Source: Mucilaginibacter sp. PAMB04168
GTDB taxonomy: Bacteria > Bacteroidota > Bacteroidia > Sphingobacteriales > Sphingobacteriaceae
Reading direction: 5' to 3'
Assembly (NCBI RefSeq): GCF_039634365.2
Contig: NZ_CP155079.2
Coordinates: forward strand, 1,860,001-1,924,000
Length of the DNA stretch: 64,000 nucleotides
The position numbers and the translations under genes were made by a program. Each line of letters opens with the position of its first letter. Positions within the stretch are counted from its first letter, which is position 1. This document shows, piece after piece, positions 25,034 to 33,545 of this stretch. The notes under the pieces are model-generated. The model saw nothing but the letters and a program-made list of their open reading frames with translations. It made no database searches and was not told where the DNA came from.

Positions 25034-25741
25034 TTAAAAGTTTGGTTTGAGCAGATATTTGTTGTAGAAGCGGAAAATGTGTTCCACTGCTTCCTCGGCG
25101 GTGTCTACCAACCGGTAAAGTTGTAAATCATCCGGACTAATGTTATGCTCGCTGTTCAGCATCTTTTCTTCAACCCATTCAAATAGGCCTTTCCAGTAAT
25201 CTACGCCCACAAACACAATTGGGAAGCGCGCAATCTTGCCGGTTTGGATGAGGGTAATTGCCTCAAATGATTCATCCATGGTGCCAAAACCGCCAGGCAG
25301 TACAATAAAGCCCTGGGAATATTTCATAAACATTACCTTACGCACAAAGAAGTAATCGAACTCCAGCAGTTTATCGCGGTCAATGTATTTGTTATGAAAT
25401 TGCTCAAATGGCAGCTCAATGTTTAAGCCTACCGATTTGCCGCCGGCCTCATAAGCGCCTTTATTAGCTGCCTCCATAATACCCGGGCCACCGCCCGATA
25501 TAACGCCGTAGCCCTGCTCGGTAAGTAAACGGCCACATTCTACCGCAATGTTATAGAAAGGATTATCGTTATGCGTACGTGCCGATCCAAATATGGAAAC
25601 GCAAGGGCCAATTTTGGCCAGTTTCTCAAAACCATCCACAAACTCGGCCATAATCTTAAAGATCTGCCAAGAGTCGGTTACCTTTATTTCGTGCCAGTTT
25701 TGGTTTTGGAAAGCCTGTCTTATTTTATCATCACCTGTCAT
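25034..25741 (-). CDS. LOG-family (TIGR00730) Rossmann-fold nucleotide hydrolase
   Basis: A 235-residue protein with the LOG signature PGGFGTMDESFE and the nucleotide-binding block GGGPGIMEAANKGAYEAGG. LOG proteins remove the base from cytokinin-riboside or AMP-type nucleotides (phosphoribohydrolase); many were once annotated as lysine decarboxylases. It follows the sodium symporter by 24 nt on the same strand and probably shares its transcript. The natural substrate in Bacteroidota is not settled. Confidence 0.88.
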   Translation of the reverse strand: MTGDDKIRQAFQNQNWHEIKVTDSWQIFKIMAEFVDGFEKLAKIGPCVSIFGSARTHNDNPFYNIAVECGRLLTEQGYGVISGGGPGIMEAANKGAYEAGGKSVGLNIELPFEQFHNKYIDRDKLLEFDYFFVRKVMFMKYSQGFIVLPGGFGTMDESFEAITLIQTGKIARFPIVFVGVDYWKGLFEWVEEKMLNSEHNISPDDLQLYRLVDTAEEAVEHIFRFYNKYLLKPNF

Positions 25742-25765
25742 AATATCAAATTCAAAATATAGTAA

Positions 25766-27250
25766 TTACAACGCTGCCACTTTTGTTTTAGCCTTTGAGG
25801 TAAGTAACAGGCCGGCAAAGGTAATTAAACCGTTTACAATGATCAGTTCGTTATCAAAAACATAACCGCCCAATATCTCTTTAGAACCCGTGCTCAGGAA
25901 AAAGCATACTGCAGGTGATATTAAACAAATAAATGGCACCAGTTTATCGTTCACCTGCCGGCCGCTCAAAAACAAGCCAAAACCATACAGACCAAGCAAT
26001 GGCCCGTAGGTGTAAGACGCCACCTTAAAAATAGCGCTCACTACCGCATCGTTATTTACGGCATTGAATAAGATAATGGTTACAAACATCAGCCCCGAAA
26101 ACGTGATGTGCACGTAGTGCCTTACTTTAACCATGGCTTTGCTGTTTGTATCTTGCCGTTTGTTAAAGTTCAAAAAGTCTACACAAAAAGACGTGGTTAA
26201 AGCGGTAAGTGCCGAATCGGTTGTGGCAAAGGTGGCTGCCGTTAAGCCCAGCATAAATACAATGGCAGGGAATACGCCAAGGTAGCGCAGTGCTATGGTA
26301 GGGTACAGGTAATCGGTTTTCTCTACGCTGATACCGTTTTTGGCGGCATACAGGTACAACAAAGCGCCTACGCTCAGGAAAAATATATTAATGACCACGA
26401 ACACGCCGGTAAAGCTGAACATGTTCTTTTGTGCCTCGCCAATATTTTTGCAGCTCAGGTTTTTTTGCATTAAATCCTGGTCAAGCCCCGTCATGGCTAC
26501 GGTAATAAATAAACCGCCAAAAAATTGCTTGCTCAGGTGCAGCTTACTGCTCATAAAATCATTCAGGAAGAATATTTTAGAATAGCTGCTGTTCTTGATG
26601 GCATCGGCCGCTTCTACTATGCTGAAATTAAGGCTTCGGCAAATGAAGAAGATAGAGAGAAATACAGATGCAACGAGGAAAAATGTTTGCAGGCTATCGG
26701 TAATAATAATGGTTTTTAAACCGCCTTTATAGGTGTATGACCATATTAATACCAGGCAAAACAGTACAGTAGCCCAAAAGGGAATACCATAAGTATCAAA
26801 AATAAATTTTTGTAACACAATAACCACCAAGTACAACCTGAATGATGAGCCAATGGTGCGGCTTATCAAAAATATAGTAGCTGCTGTTTTATAGCTCCAC
26901 TTGCCTAAGGCGTTTTCTATATAACTGTAGATTGATGTTACCTGTAAGCGGTAATACAATGGCAACAGCACAGTGGCAATAATGATAAAGCCCGCTGCGT
27001 TGCCCAGCACAAACTGAAAATAAGCAAACTGATCGCCGCCGGGTGCGCCTACCTTGCCGGGTACCGATATGAAGGTTACACCACTCAGCGCAGTACCTAT
27101 CATGCCAAAGGCCACCAGGTACCATTTGGAATTACGGTTGGCTACAAAAAAGGTGTCATTATCTGACGAGTTACGAGACGTTAGGTAAGAAATAAGGATG
27201 AGTACTAAAAAGTATCCGGCTATGAACAATAGTAAAATTCCGGGCGACAT
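25766..27250 (-). CDS. Sodium:solute symporter (SSS family)
   Basis: A 494-residue inner-membrane protein with 12 or 13 hydrophobic segments, starting LLFIAGYFLVLILISYLTSR. The SSS patterns include GMIGTALSGVTFISVPG in the second helix and ATFATTDSALTALTTSF in the helix that carries the sodium-binding Ser/Thr residues. Substrates of the family range from sugars and amino acids to sialic acid; no catabolic gene nearby narrows it. It probably forms an operon with LOG downstream. Confidence 0.9.
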   Translation of the reverse strand: MSPGILLLFIAGYFLVLILISYLTSRNSSDNDTFFVANRNSKWYLVAFGMIGTALSGVTFISVPGKVGAPGGDQFAYFQFVLGNAAGFIIIATVLLPLYYRLQVTSIYSYIENALGKWSYKTAATIFLISRTIGSSFRLYLVVIVLQKFIFDTYGIPFWATVLFCLVLIWSYTYKGGLKTIIITDSLQTFFLVASVFLSIFFICRSLNFSIVEAADAIKNSSYSKIFFLNDFMSSKLHLSKQFFGGLFITVAMTGLDQDLMQKNLSCKNIGEAQKNMFSFTGVFVVINIFFLSVGALLYLYAAKNGISVEKTDYLYPTIALRYLGVFPAIVFMLGLTAATFATTDSALTALTTSFCVDFLNFNKRQDTNSKAMVKVRHYVHITFSGLMFVTIILFNAVNNDAVVSAIFKVASYTYGPLLGLYGFGLFLSGRQVNDKLVPFICLISPAVCFFLSTGSKEILGGYVFDNELIIVNGLITFAGLLLTSKAKTKVAAL

Positions 27251-27411
27251 ATGATTTGGGTTAAGTAATTAACAATTGATGGCGCAAGCTAATTAAAAAG
27301 TTTTAACCAGCTCAAATCATTAAGGTAAATTAATGAAGCATTTTATGAAAATAATGCTTCCGCACTGAGGCAGATGACCATCTGCTGACCATATTTAAGG
27401 CTTATTTTTTG

Positions 27412-27419
27412 TAAATTTG
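27412..27419 (+). promoter_or_regulatory. −7 box immediately before recR
   Basis: TAAATTTG (full TAnnTTTG match) ends 4 nt before the recR ATG at 27424. If used, the transcript would begin at or beside the start codon. A −33 TTTG is not clear at the right distance. Confidence 0.35.
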
Positions 27420-27423
27420 ATGT

Positions 27424-28041
27424 ATGAATTTTTCTTCGAAATTATTGGAGAATGCGGTTGCAGAGTTTTCGAAACTACCGGGTATCGGGCAAAAAACAGC
27501 GCTTCGTTTGGTGCTGCACCTGCTTAACCAGGACAAGCCCGACGTGGAGCGTTTTAGCCTGGCTATGACTAAACTGCGCAACGAAATACAACATTGCCGC
27601 ACCTGTTATAATATATCCGATTATACCGTTTGTGAGATATGCTCATCTTACAAACGTGATCATGCCACTATTTGCGTAGTGGAAGATACGCGCGATGTAA
27701 TGGCAATAGAGAATACAAATCAGTACACTGGTGTATACCATGTGCTCGGTGGACTGATCTCGCCGATGGATGGAGTAGGCCCATCGGACCTTGAAGTAGA
27801 CTCACTGGTAGAGCGAATTAAGGCTTCAGACGTTAAAGAAGTGATTTTTGCGCTTAGCGCTACTATGGAAGGCGATACAACGATATTTTATTTGCACAAA
27901 AGGTTAAAAGATTTAAACATTAGTTTATCAACCATAGCTCGTGGCATAGCGTTTGGAGGAGAACTGGAGTACGTGGATGAGATAACCTTAGGAAGGTCTA
28001 TTGCCACCCGCGTGCCTTACGAAAGTTCTCTGGCAAAATAA
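27424..28041 (+). CDS. recR: Recombination mediator RecR
   Basis: A 205-residue protein: N-terminal helix-hairpin-helix ([18 protein letters not shown]), a four-Cys zinc finger ([16 protein letters not shown]) and a Toprim domain ([18 protein letters not shown]). RecR forms a ring and with RecO/RecF loads RecA on gapped DNA. The GT2 and SDR genes follow with a 4-nt gap, in one likely operon. Length and motifs are normal. Confidence 0.96.
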   Translation: MNFSSKLLENAVAEFSKLPGIGQKTALRLVLHLLNQDKPDVERFSLAMTKLRNEIQHCRTCYNISDYTVCEICSSYKRDHATICVVEDTRDVMAIENTNQYTGVYHVLGGLISPMDGVGPSDLEVDSLVERIKASDVKEVIFALSATMEGDTTIFYLHKRLKDLNISLSTIARGIAFGGELEYVDEITLGRSIATRVPYESSLAK

Positions 28042-28045
28042 GCGC

Positions 28046-28885
28046 ATGAAATTATCTATCATACTTGTAAATCAGAATTTGCACAGACCGTTGCGTCAGG
28101 CTATGTATGCGCTTAAACAAGCAATACAAAGTTTGGATGCTGAATTAATAGTGGTAGATAATGCATCGACCGACCGGTCGGTGGTTATGTTGACAGATGA
28201 GTTTCAGGATGTGAACGTTATCCAAAATATAAAGCCGGTAGGGTTTGCAACAGCGGTTAATCAGGGTATCAAAGCCTCAACCGGCGATTATGTTCTTGTT
28301 CAATCGCCAACAGTAATTACAGCTGAAGATAGTTTGGAAAAATTGTTGGCGTTTGTAGAGGCGCATGCCGATACAGGTGGCCTGTCTGTACGTATGTTAG
28401 ATGCTGAAGGCAACTTTATTGCCGACTCGAAACGTGCAATGCCAACGCAGTGGATCAGGTTTTTTGGAGCAACAGGTCTTTCAAAACTGTTTTCCAAATC
28501 ACAGCTATTTAGCCATCACTACCACTCCGGCTGGGGTGAAGAGTTCGAGAATACAGAGACAGATGTACTGAATAATTGCTTTATGCTGTTACGCAGGTCG
28601 GTGCTAAATGAGGTTGGCTTGTTTGATGAGCGCTTTAAAGCTTATGGTCAGGAGATCGATTTATCCTATCGTATCAGGCTGGCGGGCTATAAAAACTTCT
28701 ATTTTGCTAAAACCTTTGTAATACAGCAATCAGTACCACCGGTATCTAAATGGAGCTGGCATTTCATTAAACATTTTTACGGGGCAATGCTTATTTTTGC
28801 AGCCAAATACTTATTAAAGATGCCTGAACTTAAGCTAAAAGCTATGCCAAGGTGGTCTGCCCCAGCTTATGAGTTTAAACAATAA
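28046..28885 (+). CDS. Glycosyltransferase family 2
   Basis: A 279-residue GT-A glycosyltransferase starting MKLSIILVNQNLHRPLRQAM, 4 nt after the recR stop. DNASTDRS and GFATAVNQGIKASTGDYVLV are the nucleotide-sugar binding strands; FDERFKAYGQEIDLSYRIRLAGYK carries the acidic (ED-like) catalytic region. It resembles rhamnosyltransferase-type (WcaA/RfbF-like) enzymes that extend surface glycans. The 17-nt overlap with the SDR gene supports co-translation. Donor and acceptor are unknown. Confidence 0.88.
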   Translation: MKLSIILVNQNLHRPLRQAMYALKQAIQSLDAELIVVDNASTDRSVVMLTDEFQDVNVIQNIKPVGFATAVNQGIKASTGDYVLVQSPTVITAEDSLEKLLAFVEAHADTGGLSVRMLDAEGNFIADSKRAMPTQWIRFFGATGLSKLFSKSQLFSHHYHSGWGEEFENTETDVLNNCFMLLRRSVLNEVGLFDERFKAYGQEIDLSYRIRLAGYKNFYFAKTFVIQQSVPPVSKWSWHFIKHFYGAMLIFAAKYLLKMPELKLKAMPRWSAPAYEFKQ

Positions 28886-29684
28886 GATTGTTATAATTAC
28901 CGGTGCCTCGTCTGGCATAGGCAAGGCTTTAGCCTATGAAATGGCCAGCCGCGGCGCAAACCTCGTATTAGGCGCCCGCCAGTACGTTACTCTTTGCGAA
29001 ATTACACAGGATATTGAAAAACGCTTTCAAACTAAAGCTATTGCCGTACAATGTGATGTTAGCGTTGAAGAAGACTGCGCTTTTTTAATTAAACAAACCC
29101 TGCTTACGTTTGGCAAAATTGATGTATTGGTAAACAATGCCGGTATATCCATGCGTGCACTGTTTAACGATTTGGATTTGCAGGTATTAAAAAAGCTAAT
29201 GGACGTAAACTTTTGGGGAACTGTTTATTGTACAAAGTACGCGCTGCCCGAAATTTTAAAAACGCAGGGAAGCGTGGTTGGTGTTTCATCCATAGCAGGC
29301 TTTAAAGGTTTACCCGGCCGTACGGGTTACTCAGCTTCTAAATTTGCAATGAACGGCTTTTTAGATGCTTTGCGTGTGGAGAACCTAAAAACCGGCGTAC
29401 ACGTTTTAACCGCTTGCCCGGGCTTTACGGCATCAAATATTCGTAATACTGCACTTAATAAGGACGCCAATCAACAAGGCGAAAGCAGTTTGGAAGAAGA
29501 TAAAATGATGACAGCTGAAGAAGTAGCCAAAGCAATAGCTAAGGCCATTGAAAGTCGCTCGCGTACGCTCATACTAACAGGGCAGGGTAAACTAACTGTT
29601 ACGCTAAGCAAGTTGTTTCCGGCTTGGTTAGATAAGTTGGTTTACAATGTATTTGCTAAGGAAAAAGATCCGTTGCTGAAATAA
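28869..29684 (+). CDS. Short-chain dehydrogenase/reductase
   Basis: A 271-residue SDR: cofactor motif TGASSGIGKALA (12–23), NNAG, catalytic Ser in VGVSSIAGFKG, then YSASKFAMN with the Tyr-x3-Lys pair. The C-terminal tail (PAWLDKLVYNVFAKEK) resembles DltE/RhlG-type ketoreductases. Its ATG lies inside the end of the glycosyltransferase gene (17-nt overlap). The substrate is undetermined; NADPH use is usual in this subgroup. Confidence 0.9.
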   Translation: MSLNNKIVIITGASSGIGKALAYEMASRGANLVLGARQYVTLCEITQDIEKRFQTKAIAVQCDVSVEEDCAFLIKQTLLTFGKIDVLVNNAGISMRALFNDLDLQVLKKLMDVNFWGTVYCTKYALPEILKTQGSVVGVSSIAGFKGLPGRTGYSASKFAMNGFLDALRVENLKTGVHVLTACPGFTASNIRNTALNKDANQQGESSLEEDKMMTAEEVAKAIAKAIESRSRTLILTGQGKLTVTLSKLFPAWLDKLVYNVFAKEKDPLLK

Positions 29685-29731
29685 GTTGTACTCAAACAGT
29701 CAAGGAGGTAGGTTGCAGATTATTTTATAAG

Positions 29732-29825
29732 CCAGCCTGTCATTTCAAATAATAACGAAATCCTTTTCTGAGCTGAAAGCTATTAATTGAAAAGAATCCT
29801 CACTATTATTCGAGATGACAGCTGG
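29732..29825. repeat. Long imperfect inverted repeat between two SDR genes
   Basis: The outer arms CCAGC-c-TGTCATTTCAAATAATA (from 29732) and the complement ending at 29825 pair almost fully, with two mismatches that are G·U compatible, and AAATCCTTTTC/GAAAAGAATCC adds inner pairing. The element of about 94 bp can fold into one long hairpin and lies between convergent genes. TGTCATTTCGA-type arms are a common Bacteroidota intergenic repeat in my recollection, and it may act as a bidirectional terminator. Confidence 0.6.
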
Positions 29826-29864
29826 TGTAACAGTCTTGTTTATTTAATCTGTATTTGCGCTTAT

Positions 29865-30725
29865 CTACCCATTAACCACTTCGCCGCCATTTACATGGAT
29901 GATTTGTCCTGTAATGTAGGATGAATCCTGAGAGGCTAGAAAAACGTAGGCCGGTGCAACTTCTGCCGGCTGACCGGCACGGCCAAGCGGCACGTCTTTA
30001 CCAAACGACTTTATCTTTTCTTCATCAAAAGTAGACACGATTAGTGGGGTCCATATGGGGCCCGGAGCTACACCGTTAACCCTGATTTGCTTTTCGGCCA
30101 GATTTTTAGCCAGCGAGCGGGTAAAAGTTACAATGGCACCTTTGGTTGATGAATAATCTATCAGCTCAGGCGATGAACGGTAAGCGGTCACTGATGTAGT
30201 ATTAATAATAGTATCGCCTTTTTGCAAATGGTTCAGTGCTGCCGAACAAAAGTGGAATTGAGATAGTATATTGGTTTTAAAAGTTGCTTCCAGCTGTTCT
30301 TCGTTAATATCTTGCAAGTTCTTTTGCGGAAACTGCATGGCGGCATTGTTCACCAGTATATTCAGCTTGCCAAATTCGGCCGCGGTTTTTTCTACCGCTT
30401 CTTTACAAAAGCTGCTTTCTTTAATATCACCTTTAATAAGCAGGCAACGGCGGCCTTCTTGTTCAACTAGTTGTTTAGTTTCTTCTGCATCGGTATCTTC
30501 GTCCAGGTACACAATGGCTACATCGGCGCCTTCACGCGCAAAGTGAACACTTACTGCCCGGCCAATGCCGCTATCACCACCTGTAATTAAGGCTACTTTA
30601 TCTTTTAATTTGCCAGAAGCTTTATAGTCTGCATCTATATACTGCGGCTTGGTGGTCATTTCATTTTCATTGCCTGGTTGGCTGTCCTGGGTCTCGGCCG
30701 TCAGGTCTGTTGGTTTTTGTTCCAT
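29865..30725 (-). CDS. SDR oxidoreductase, general-stress (YdaD/YhdG-like) type
   Basis: A 286-residue SDR with the extended polar N-terminus of about 40 residues seen in glucose/ribitol dehydrogenase-like stress proteins. Cofactor loop TGGDSGIGRAVSVHF, NNAAMQFPQ, Ser in TTSVTAYRSS, YSSTKGAI, and the end GQIIHVNGGEVVNG. This type is often induced by general stress and lies with catalase or Dps genes; here the upstream neighbour on the same strand is a potassium channel, 67 nt away. The substrate is unknown. Confidence 0.9.
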   Translation of the reverse strand: MEQKPTDLTAETQDSQPGNENEMTTKPQYIDADYKASGKLKDKVALITGGDSGIGRAVSVHFAREGADVAIVYLDEDTDAEETKQLVEQEGRRCLLIKGDIKESSFCKEAVEKTAAEFGKLNILVNNAAMQFPQKNLQDINEEQLEATFKTNILSQFHFCSAALNHLQKGDTIINTTSVTAYRSSPELIDYSSTKGAIVTFTRSLAKNLAEKQIRVNGVAPGPIWTPLIVSTFDEEKIKSFGKDVPLGRAGQPAEVAPAYVFLASQDSSYITGQIIHVNGGEVVNG

Positions 30726-30792
30726 GGGTAGTATATTTCTTTACTAACCGGATGGTTAACCAATGGTTTAGTTTAATTCACAATAGTTTATT

Positions 30793-31734
30793 TTATAGCT
30801 TTGCATCAGTATAATTGCCTATCTGACTTAAATCGAGGGATACTTTACCGCTTTCGTCGGTATAGAATGCAGGTGTAAATTTGCCGCCGCATATCAGTTC
30901 ATCGTACTGGTATGACGTACGCGAGTGCACCGTTTGCGAAAAGGTATCATCGTAAGCTTTAAGCAGTATGGCAAAGTTTGCGTTGGTCGCCTTCAATTCT
31001 TCGGGCGTAACCTGGTACAGCGGACTGTCTTCATCCAACGGATGCACTACCGTCCAGCTTAAGGTTAATATGCTGGCCTTACTTCGTTCAAGTGAAAGGG
31101 GAAAGAATTTGCGTACTGTCTTTCCATCAGAGTAGTCATTGTAGGAGAAAATGACATCGATAGAGAGATCAATAAGTGTGTTATTGCGCCTGTTGGCCAG
31201 TCTAAACATGAGTCCTTTTTGGTCGGTTAGATAAGGTGCCACCAGCATGCGGTTACTGTAAGCTATTTTAGCTGAAGGCCTGGAAAAGCGCCCATACAGT
31301 AAGCCTGTAGCCAGTGCGAAAGCCAGCAATCCCAGCATTGATTCAAGAGCAGCTATAGAGTTAGTGAGTATACCACGCGGACTGATGTGTCCGTAACCTA
31401 CAGTAGACATGGTTTGAGCCGAAAAAAAGAAGGCATCAAAAAAGTGCTCTATCGTTGTTTTGCCATCGGCGCCATGCAGGTTCTCAATTCCGGCCAGGTT
31501 GTATATAAATGCAAAAACAATGTTGGTAACCAGGTAACCGCTTAACACCACCAGCCAAAATTTGGTCCAGCTCATGCTAATAAGATGATTGTAGGTGTCG
31601 GTAGTACTGAGCAAGGGCAGGCCTTTCCGGTTCACATTAACAGAGCCATCGCGGTTAATAACCCGCTGGGCAACGGCCTGCCGCCCAAAGCCAAGGTCAT
31701 CCTCAGGATTAATATGTTTTTTTGCTATGGCCAT
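30793..31734 (-). CDS. Inward-rectifier-type potassium channel (KirBac-like)
   Basis: A 313-residue protein with two membrane helices (about 52–75 and 120–145) flanking the pore loop TMSTVGYGHISPRG, where TVGYG is the potassium selectivity filter. The C-terminal half is the beta-rich cytoplasmic Kir domain (LMFRLANRRNNTLIDLSIDV, PLDEDSPLYQVTPEEL). The length and order match KirBac channels. It is divergent from the trp operon, and its start lies about 35 nt from the trp −33 box, so the two promoters share a short region. Confidence 0.93.
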   Translation of the reverse strand: MAIAKKHINPEDDLGFGRQAVAQRVINRDGSVNVNRKGLPLLSTTDTYNHLISMSWTKFWLVVLSGYLVTNIVFAFIYNLAGIENLHGADGKTTIEHFFDAFFFSAQTMSTVGYGHISPRGILTNSIAALESMLGLLAFALATGLLYGRFSRPSAKIAYSNRMLVAPYLTDQKGLMFRLANRRNNTLIDLSIDVIFSYNDYSDGKTVRKFFPLSLERSKASILTLSWTVVHPLDEDSPLYQVTPEELKATNANFAILLKAYDDTFSQTVHSRTSYQYDELICGGKFTPAFYTDESGKVSLDLSQIGNYTDAKL

Positions 31735-31768
31735 GTCTTATAATTTGCTGATAAAATTATTATTCTGA

Positions 31769-31800
31769 TTTGCATTTCGGAAAAACAATAGTCATATTTG
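31769..31800 (+). promoter_or_regulatory. Promoter of the trp leader and operon
   Basis: TTTG (31769–31772), 20 nt, then CATATTTG (31793–31800), which differs from TAnnTTTG in one position. The predicted start near 31805 would place the leader-peptide ATG at 31813 about 8 nt into the RNA. Confidence 0.6.
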
Positions 31801-31812
31801 CCACACAAACTA

Positions 31813-31854
31813 ATGAAAGTACAAAACAATAACTGGTGGTGGCTTAACGAGTAA
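31813..31854 (+). CDS. trpL: Trp operon leader peptide
   Basis: A 13-codon frame, MKVQNNNWWWLNE followed by TAA. Three consecutive TGG codons (31834–31842) make this a Trp sensor, like trpL of enteric bacteria: when charged tRNA-Trp is scarce the ribosome stalls there. It starts just after the predicted transcription start and is followed by overlapping RNA hairpins and then trpD. This is too short to be found by ordinary gene calling. That it is translated is inferred from the arrangement. Confidence 0.85.
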   Translation: MKVQNNNWWWLNE

Positions 31855-31923
31855 TCGTAAGGCAATCTCCTGTTTATTAAAAATATAATAAGAAAGGGTT
31901 GCCCATTAGGCAGCCCTTTTTTT
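31843..31923 (+). promoter_or_regulatory. Transcription attenuator of the trpDFBA operon
   Basis: Three pairings can be read. The 1:2 hairpin is CTTAACGA (31843–31850) with TCGTAAG (31855–31861), a GUAA loop and one bulge; it spans the leader stop codon. Segment 2 also holds GGCAA (31861–31865), complementary to TTGCC (31899–31903), giving a 2:3 antiterminator. The 3:4 terminator is AAAGGGTTGCC (31893–31903) with GGCAGCCCTTT (31909–31919), loop CATTA, followed by a U tract to 31923. A ribosome stalled on the Trp codons would cover segment 1 and allow 2:3; otherwise 1:2 and the terminator form. trpD begins 8 nt later. Confidence 0.85.
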
Positions 31924-31931
31924 GTGCATAT

Positions 31932-32921
31932 ATGAAAGCTATACTTAACCACTTATTCGAACACAAAACATTTAGCCGCGAGCAGTCGAAAGAAATTTTG
32001 ACCAGCATAGCTCAGGGTAAATACAATATTTCGCAAATGGCCGCTTTTATGACGGCTTACTGCATGCGTGCTATTACGGTTGATGAGCTGGAAGGCTTTC
32101 GTGATGCAATGCTTGAGTTATGCCTGCCTGTAAACCTCCATGCAGACCAATTGATAGACCTGTGCGGTACCGGTGGCGACGGCAAGGATACTTTCAATAT
32201 ATCTACCTTGGCATCGTTTGTAGTGGCAGGAGCAGGGTACAAAGTGGCTAAGCACGGTAACTATGGAGTATCATCGGGCTGTGGTTCATCCAACGTGATG
32301 GAGTACCTGGGGTATCAATTCACCAATGATGAAAGCAAGCTCAACAGTACTTTAGATAAAGCCGGTATTTGCTTTCTGCACGCACCGCTGTTTCACCCGG
32401 CAATGAAAACCGTTGCACCCGTGCGTCGCGAACTGGCAGTGAAAACCTTTTTTAACATGTTGGGGCCAATGGTTAACCCCGCAAGGCCAGGCAACCAAAT
32501 GGTGGGTGTTTATAACCTGGAGCTGGCCCGCTTGTATGCTTACTTATACCAAAAATCAGACGTTAACTATACAATCTTAAACGCGCTTGATGGTTATGAT
32601 GAAGTTTCATTGACCGGAGATTTTAAAACATTTTCGGGCGAAGGTGAAAAAATTAACCGTATAGCCGATTTGGGCTTCGACAAAGTTAACGCAAGTGAAA
32701 TTACTGGTGGCCATACGGTAGCAGAGTCGGCACACATATTTATGCAGGTATTAAATGGTGAGGCCACTACTGCACAAAATAATGTAGTGTTGTGCAATGC
32801 GGCCCTGGCGATACGTACCATTGCGCCTGCAAAAACATTTGCCGATAGCTTTTACGAAGCGGAACAGGCATTAAATAGCGGTAAAGCGCTTAATAGCTTT
32901 AAACAACTTCTGCAAAACTAA
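31932..32921 (+). CDS. trpD: Anthranilate phosphoribosyltransferase
   Basis: A 329-residue enzyme joining anthranilate to PRPP. The phosphate-binding loop LCGTGGDGKDTFNIST, KHGNYGVSSGCGSS and the later NMLGPMVNPARPGNQMVGVY are standard TrpD motifs. The start is the ATG at 31932, directly after the attenuator's U tract; an earlier in-frame start would lie within the terminator. It is the first structural gene here, so trpE and trpG must be elsewhere. trpF follows after 1 nt. Confidence 0.96.
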   Translation: MKAILNHLFEHKTFSREQSKEILTSIAQGKYNISQMAAFMTAYCMRAITVDELEGFRDAMLELCLPVNLHADQLIDLCGTGGDGKDTFNISTLASFVVAGAGYKVAKHGNYGVSSGCGSSNVMEYLGYQFTNDESKLNSTLDKAGICFLHAPLFHPAMKTVAPVRRELAVKTFFNMLGPMVNPARPGNQMVGVYNLELARLYAYLYQKSDVNYTILNALDGYDEVSLTGDFKTFSGEGEKINRIADLGFDKVNASEITGGHTVAESAHIFMQVLNGEATTAQNNVVLCNAALAIRTIAPAKTFADSFYEAEQALNSGKALNSFKQLLQN

Positions 32922-32922
32922 G

Positions 32923-33543
32923 ATGAAAATTAAAGTGTGCGGGATGAAATACCCGGGAAACATCAGCGCGGTAGCCGCTTTAAATCCCGACTTTATGGGT
33001 TTTATATGCTATGACCTGTCGCCCAGGTATATGGTCGATGTGTCGCCGGATGTTTTAGCACAATTACCATCCTCAATTTATAAAACAGCCGTTTTTGTGA
33101 ACGAAGATGCCGGTAAAATCAAATTGCTCATAAAACAGTTTGGATTTAACGCCGTACAACTGCATGGTAATGAAAGCCCGGAGTTTTGCAGCAATTTACG
33201 TGATGAAGTAACGGTGTTTAAGGCGTTTGGAATGGATAATGGATTTGATTTTACGCAACTGGACGCTTATGTCGGCCATGTGGATTACCTGATGTTTGAC
33301 ACCAAGACCGAAAGGCACGGCGGATCGGGCAAAACATTTGATTGGAGTATTTTAAATAACTATAAGCTTGATATTCCGTTCTTTATTTGTGGCGGGCTGA
33401 GTTTGGATAATTTGAAAAAAGTAAAGCAAATTAAACACCCTGCCTTTTACGGTGTTGACCTAAACAGCAGGTTTGAAACACAGCCAGGTTTAAAAGATGC
33501 AGAAAAACTGCGTGAGGCATTTAACCTATTAAGAGATCAATAA
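32923..33543 (+). CDS. trpF: Phosphoribosylanthranilate isomerase
   Basis: A 206-residue TIM-barrel enzyme. The catalytic Cys lies in [14 protein letters not shown], the product-side strand is [12 protein letters not shown], the catalytic Asp follows in [20 protein letters not shown], and [13 protein letters not shown] and GVDLNSRFE close the phosphate site. It performs the Amadori step after TrpD. It sits between trpD (1-nt gap) and trpB (2-nt gap). trpC, which usually lies between trpD and trpF in this phylum, is absent here. Confidence 0.96.
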   Translation: MKIKVCGMKYPGNISAVAALNPDFMGFICYDLSPRYMVDVSPDVLAQLPSSIYKTAVFVNEDAGKIKLLIKQFGFNAVQLHGNESPEFCSNLRDEVTVFKAFGMDNGFDFTQLDAYVGHVDYLMFDTKTERHGGSGKTFDWSILNNYKLDIPFFICGGLSLDNLKKVKQIKHPAFYGVDLNSRFETQPGLKDAEKLREAFNLLRDQ

Positions 33544-33545
33544 TC

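Noticed and set aside
31893..31923. Reading the hairpin before trpD as an ordinary terminator of an upstream gene
   Set aside because: The gene upstream is divergent, so no plus-strand transcript other than the trp leader needs ending here; the Trp-rich leader and 2:3 pairing explain it better. A T-box was also considered but no T-box conserved sequence is present.
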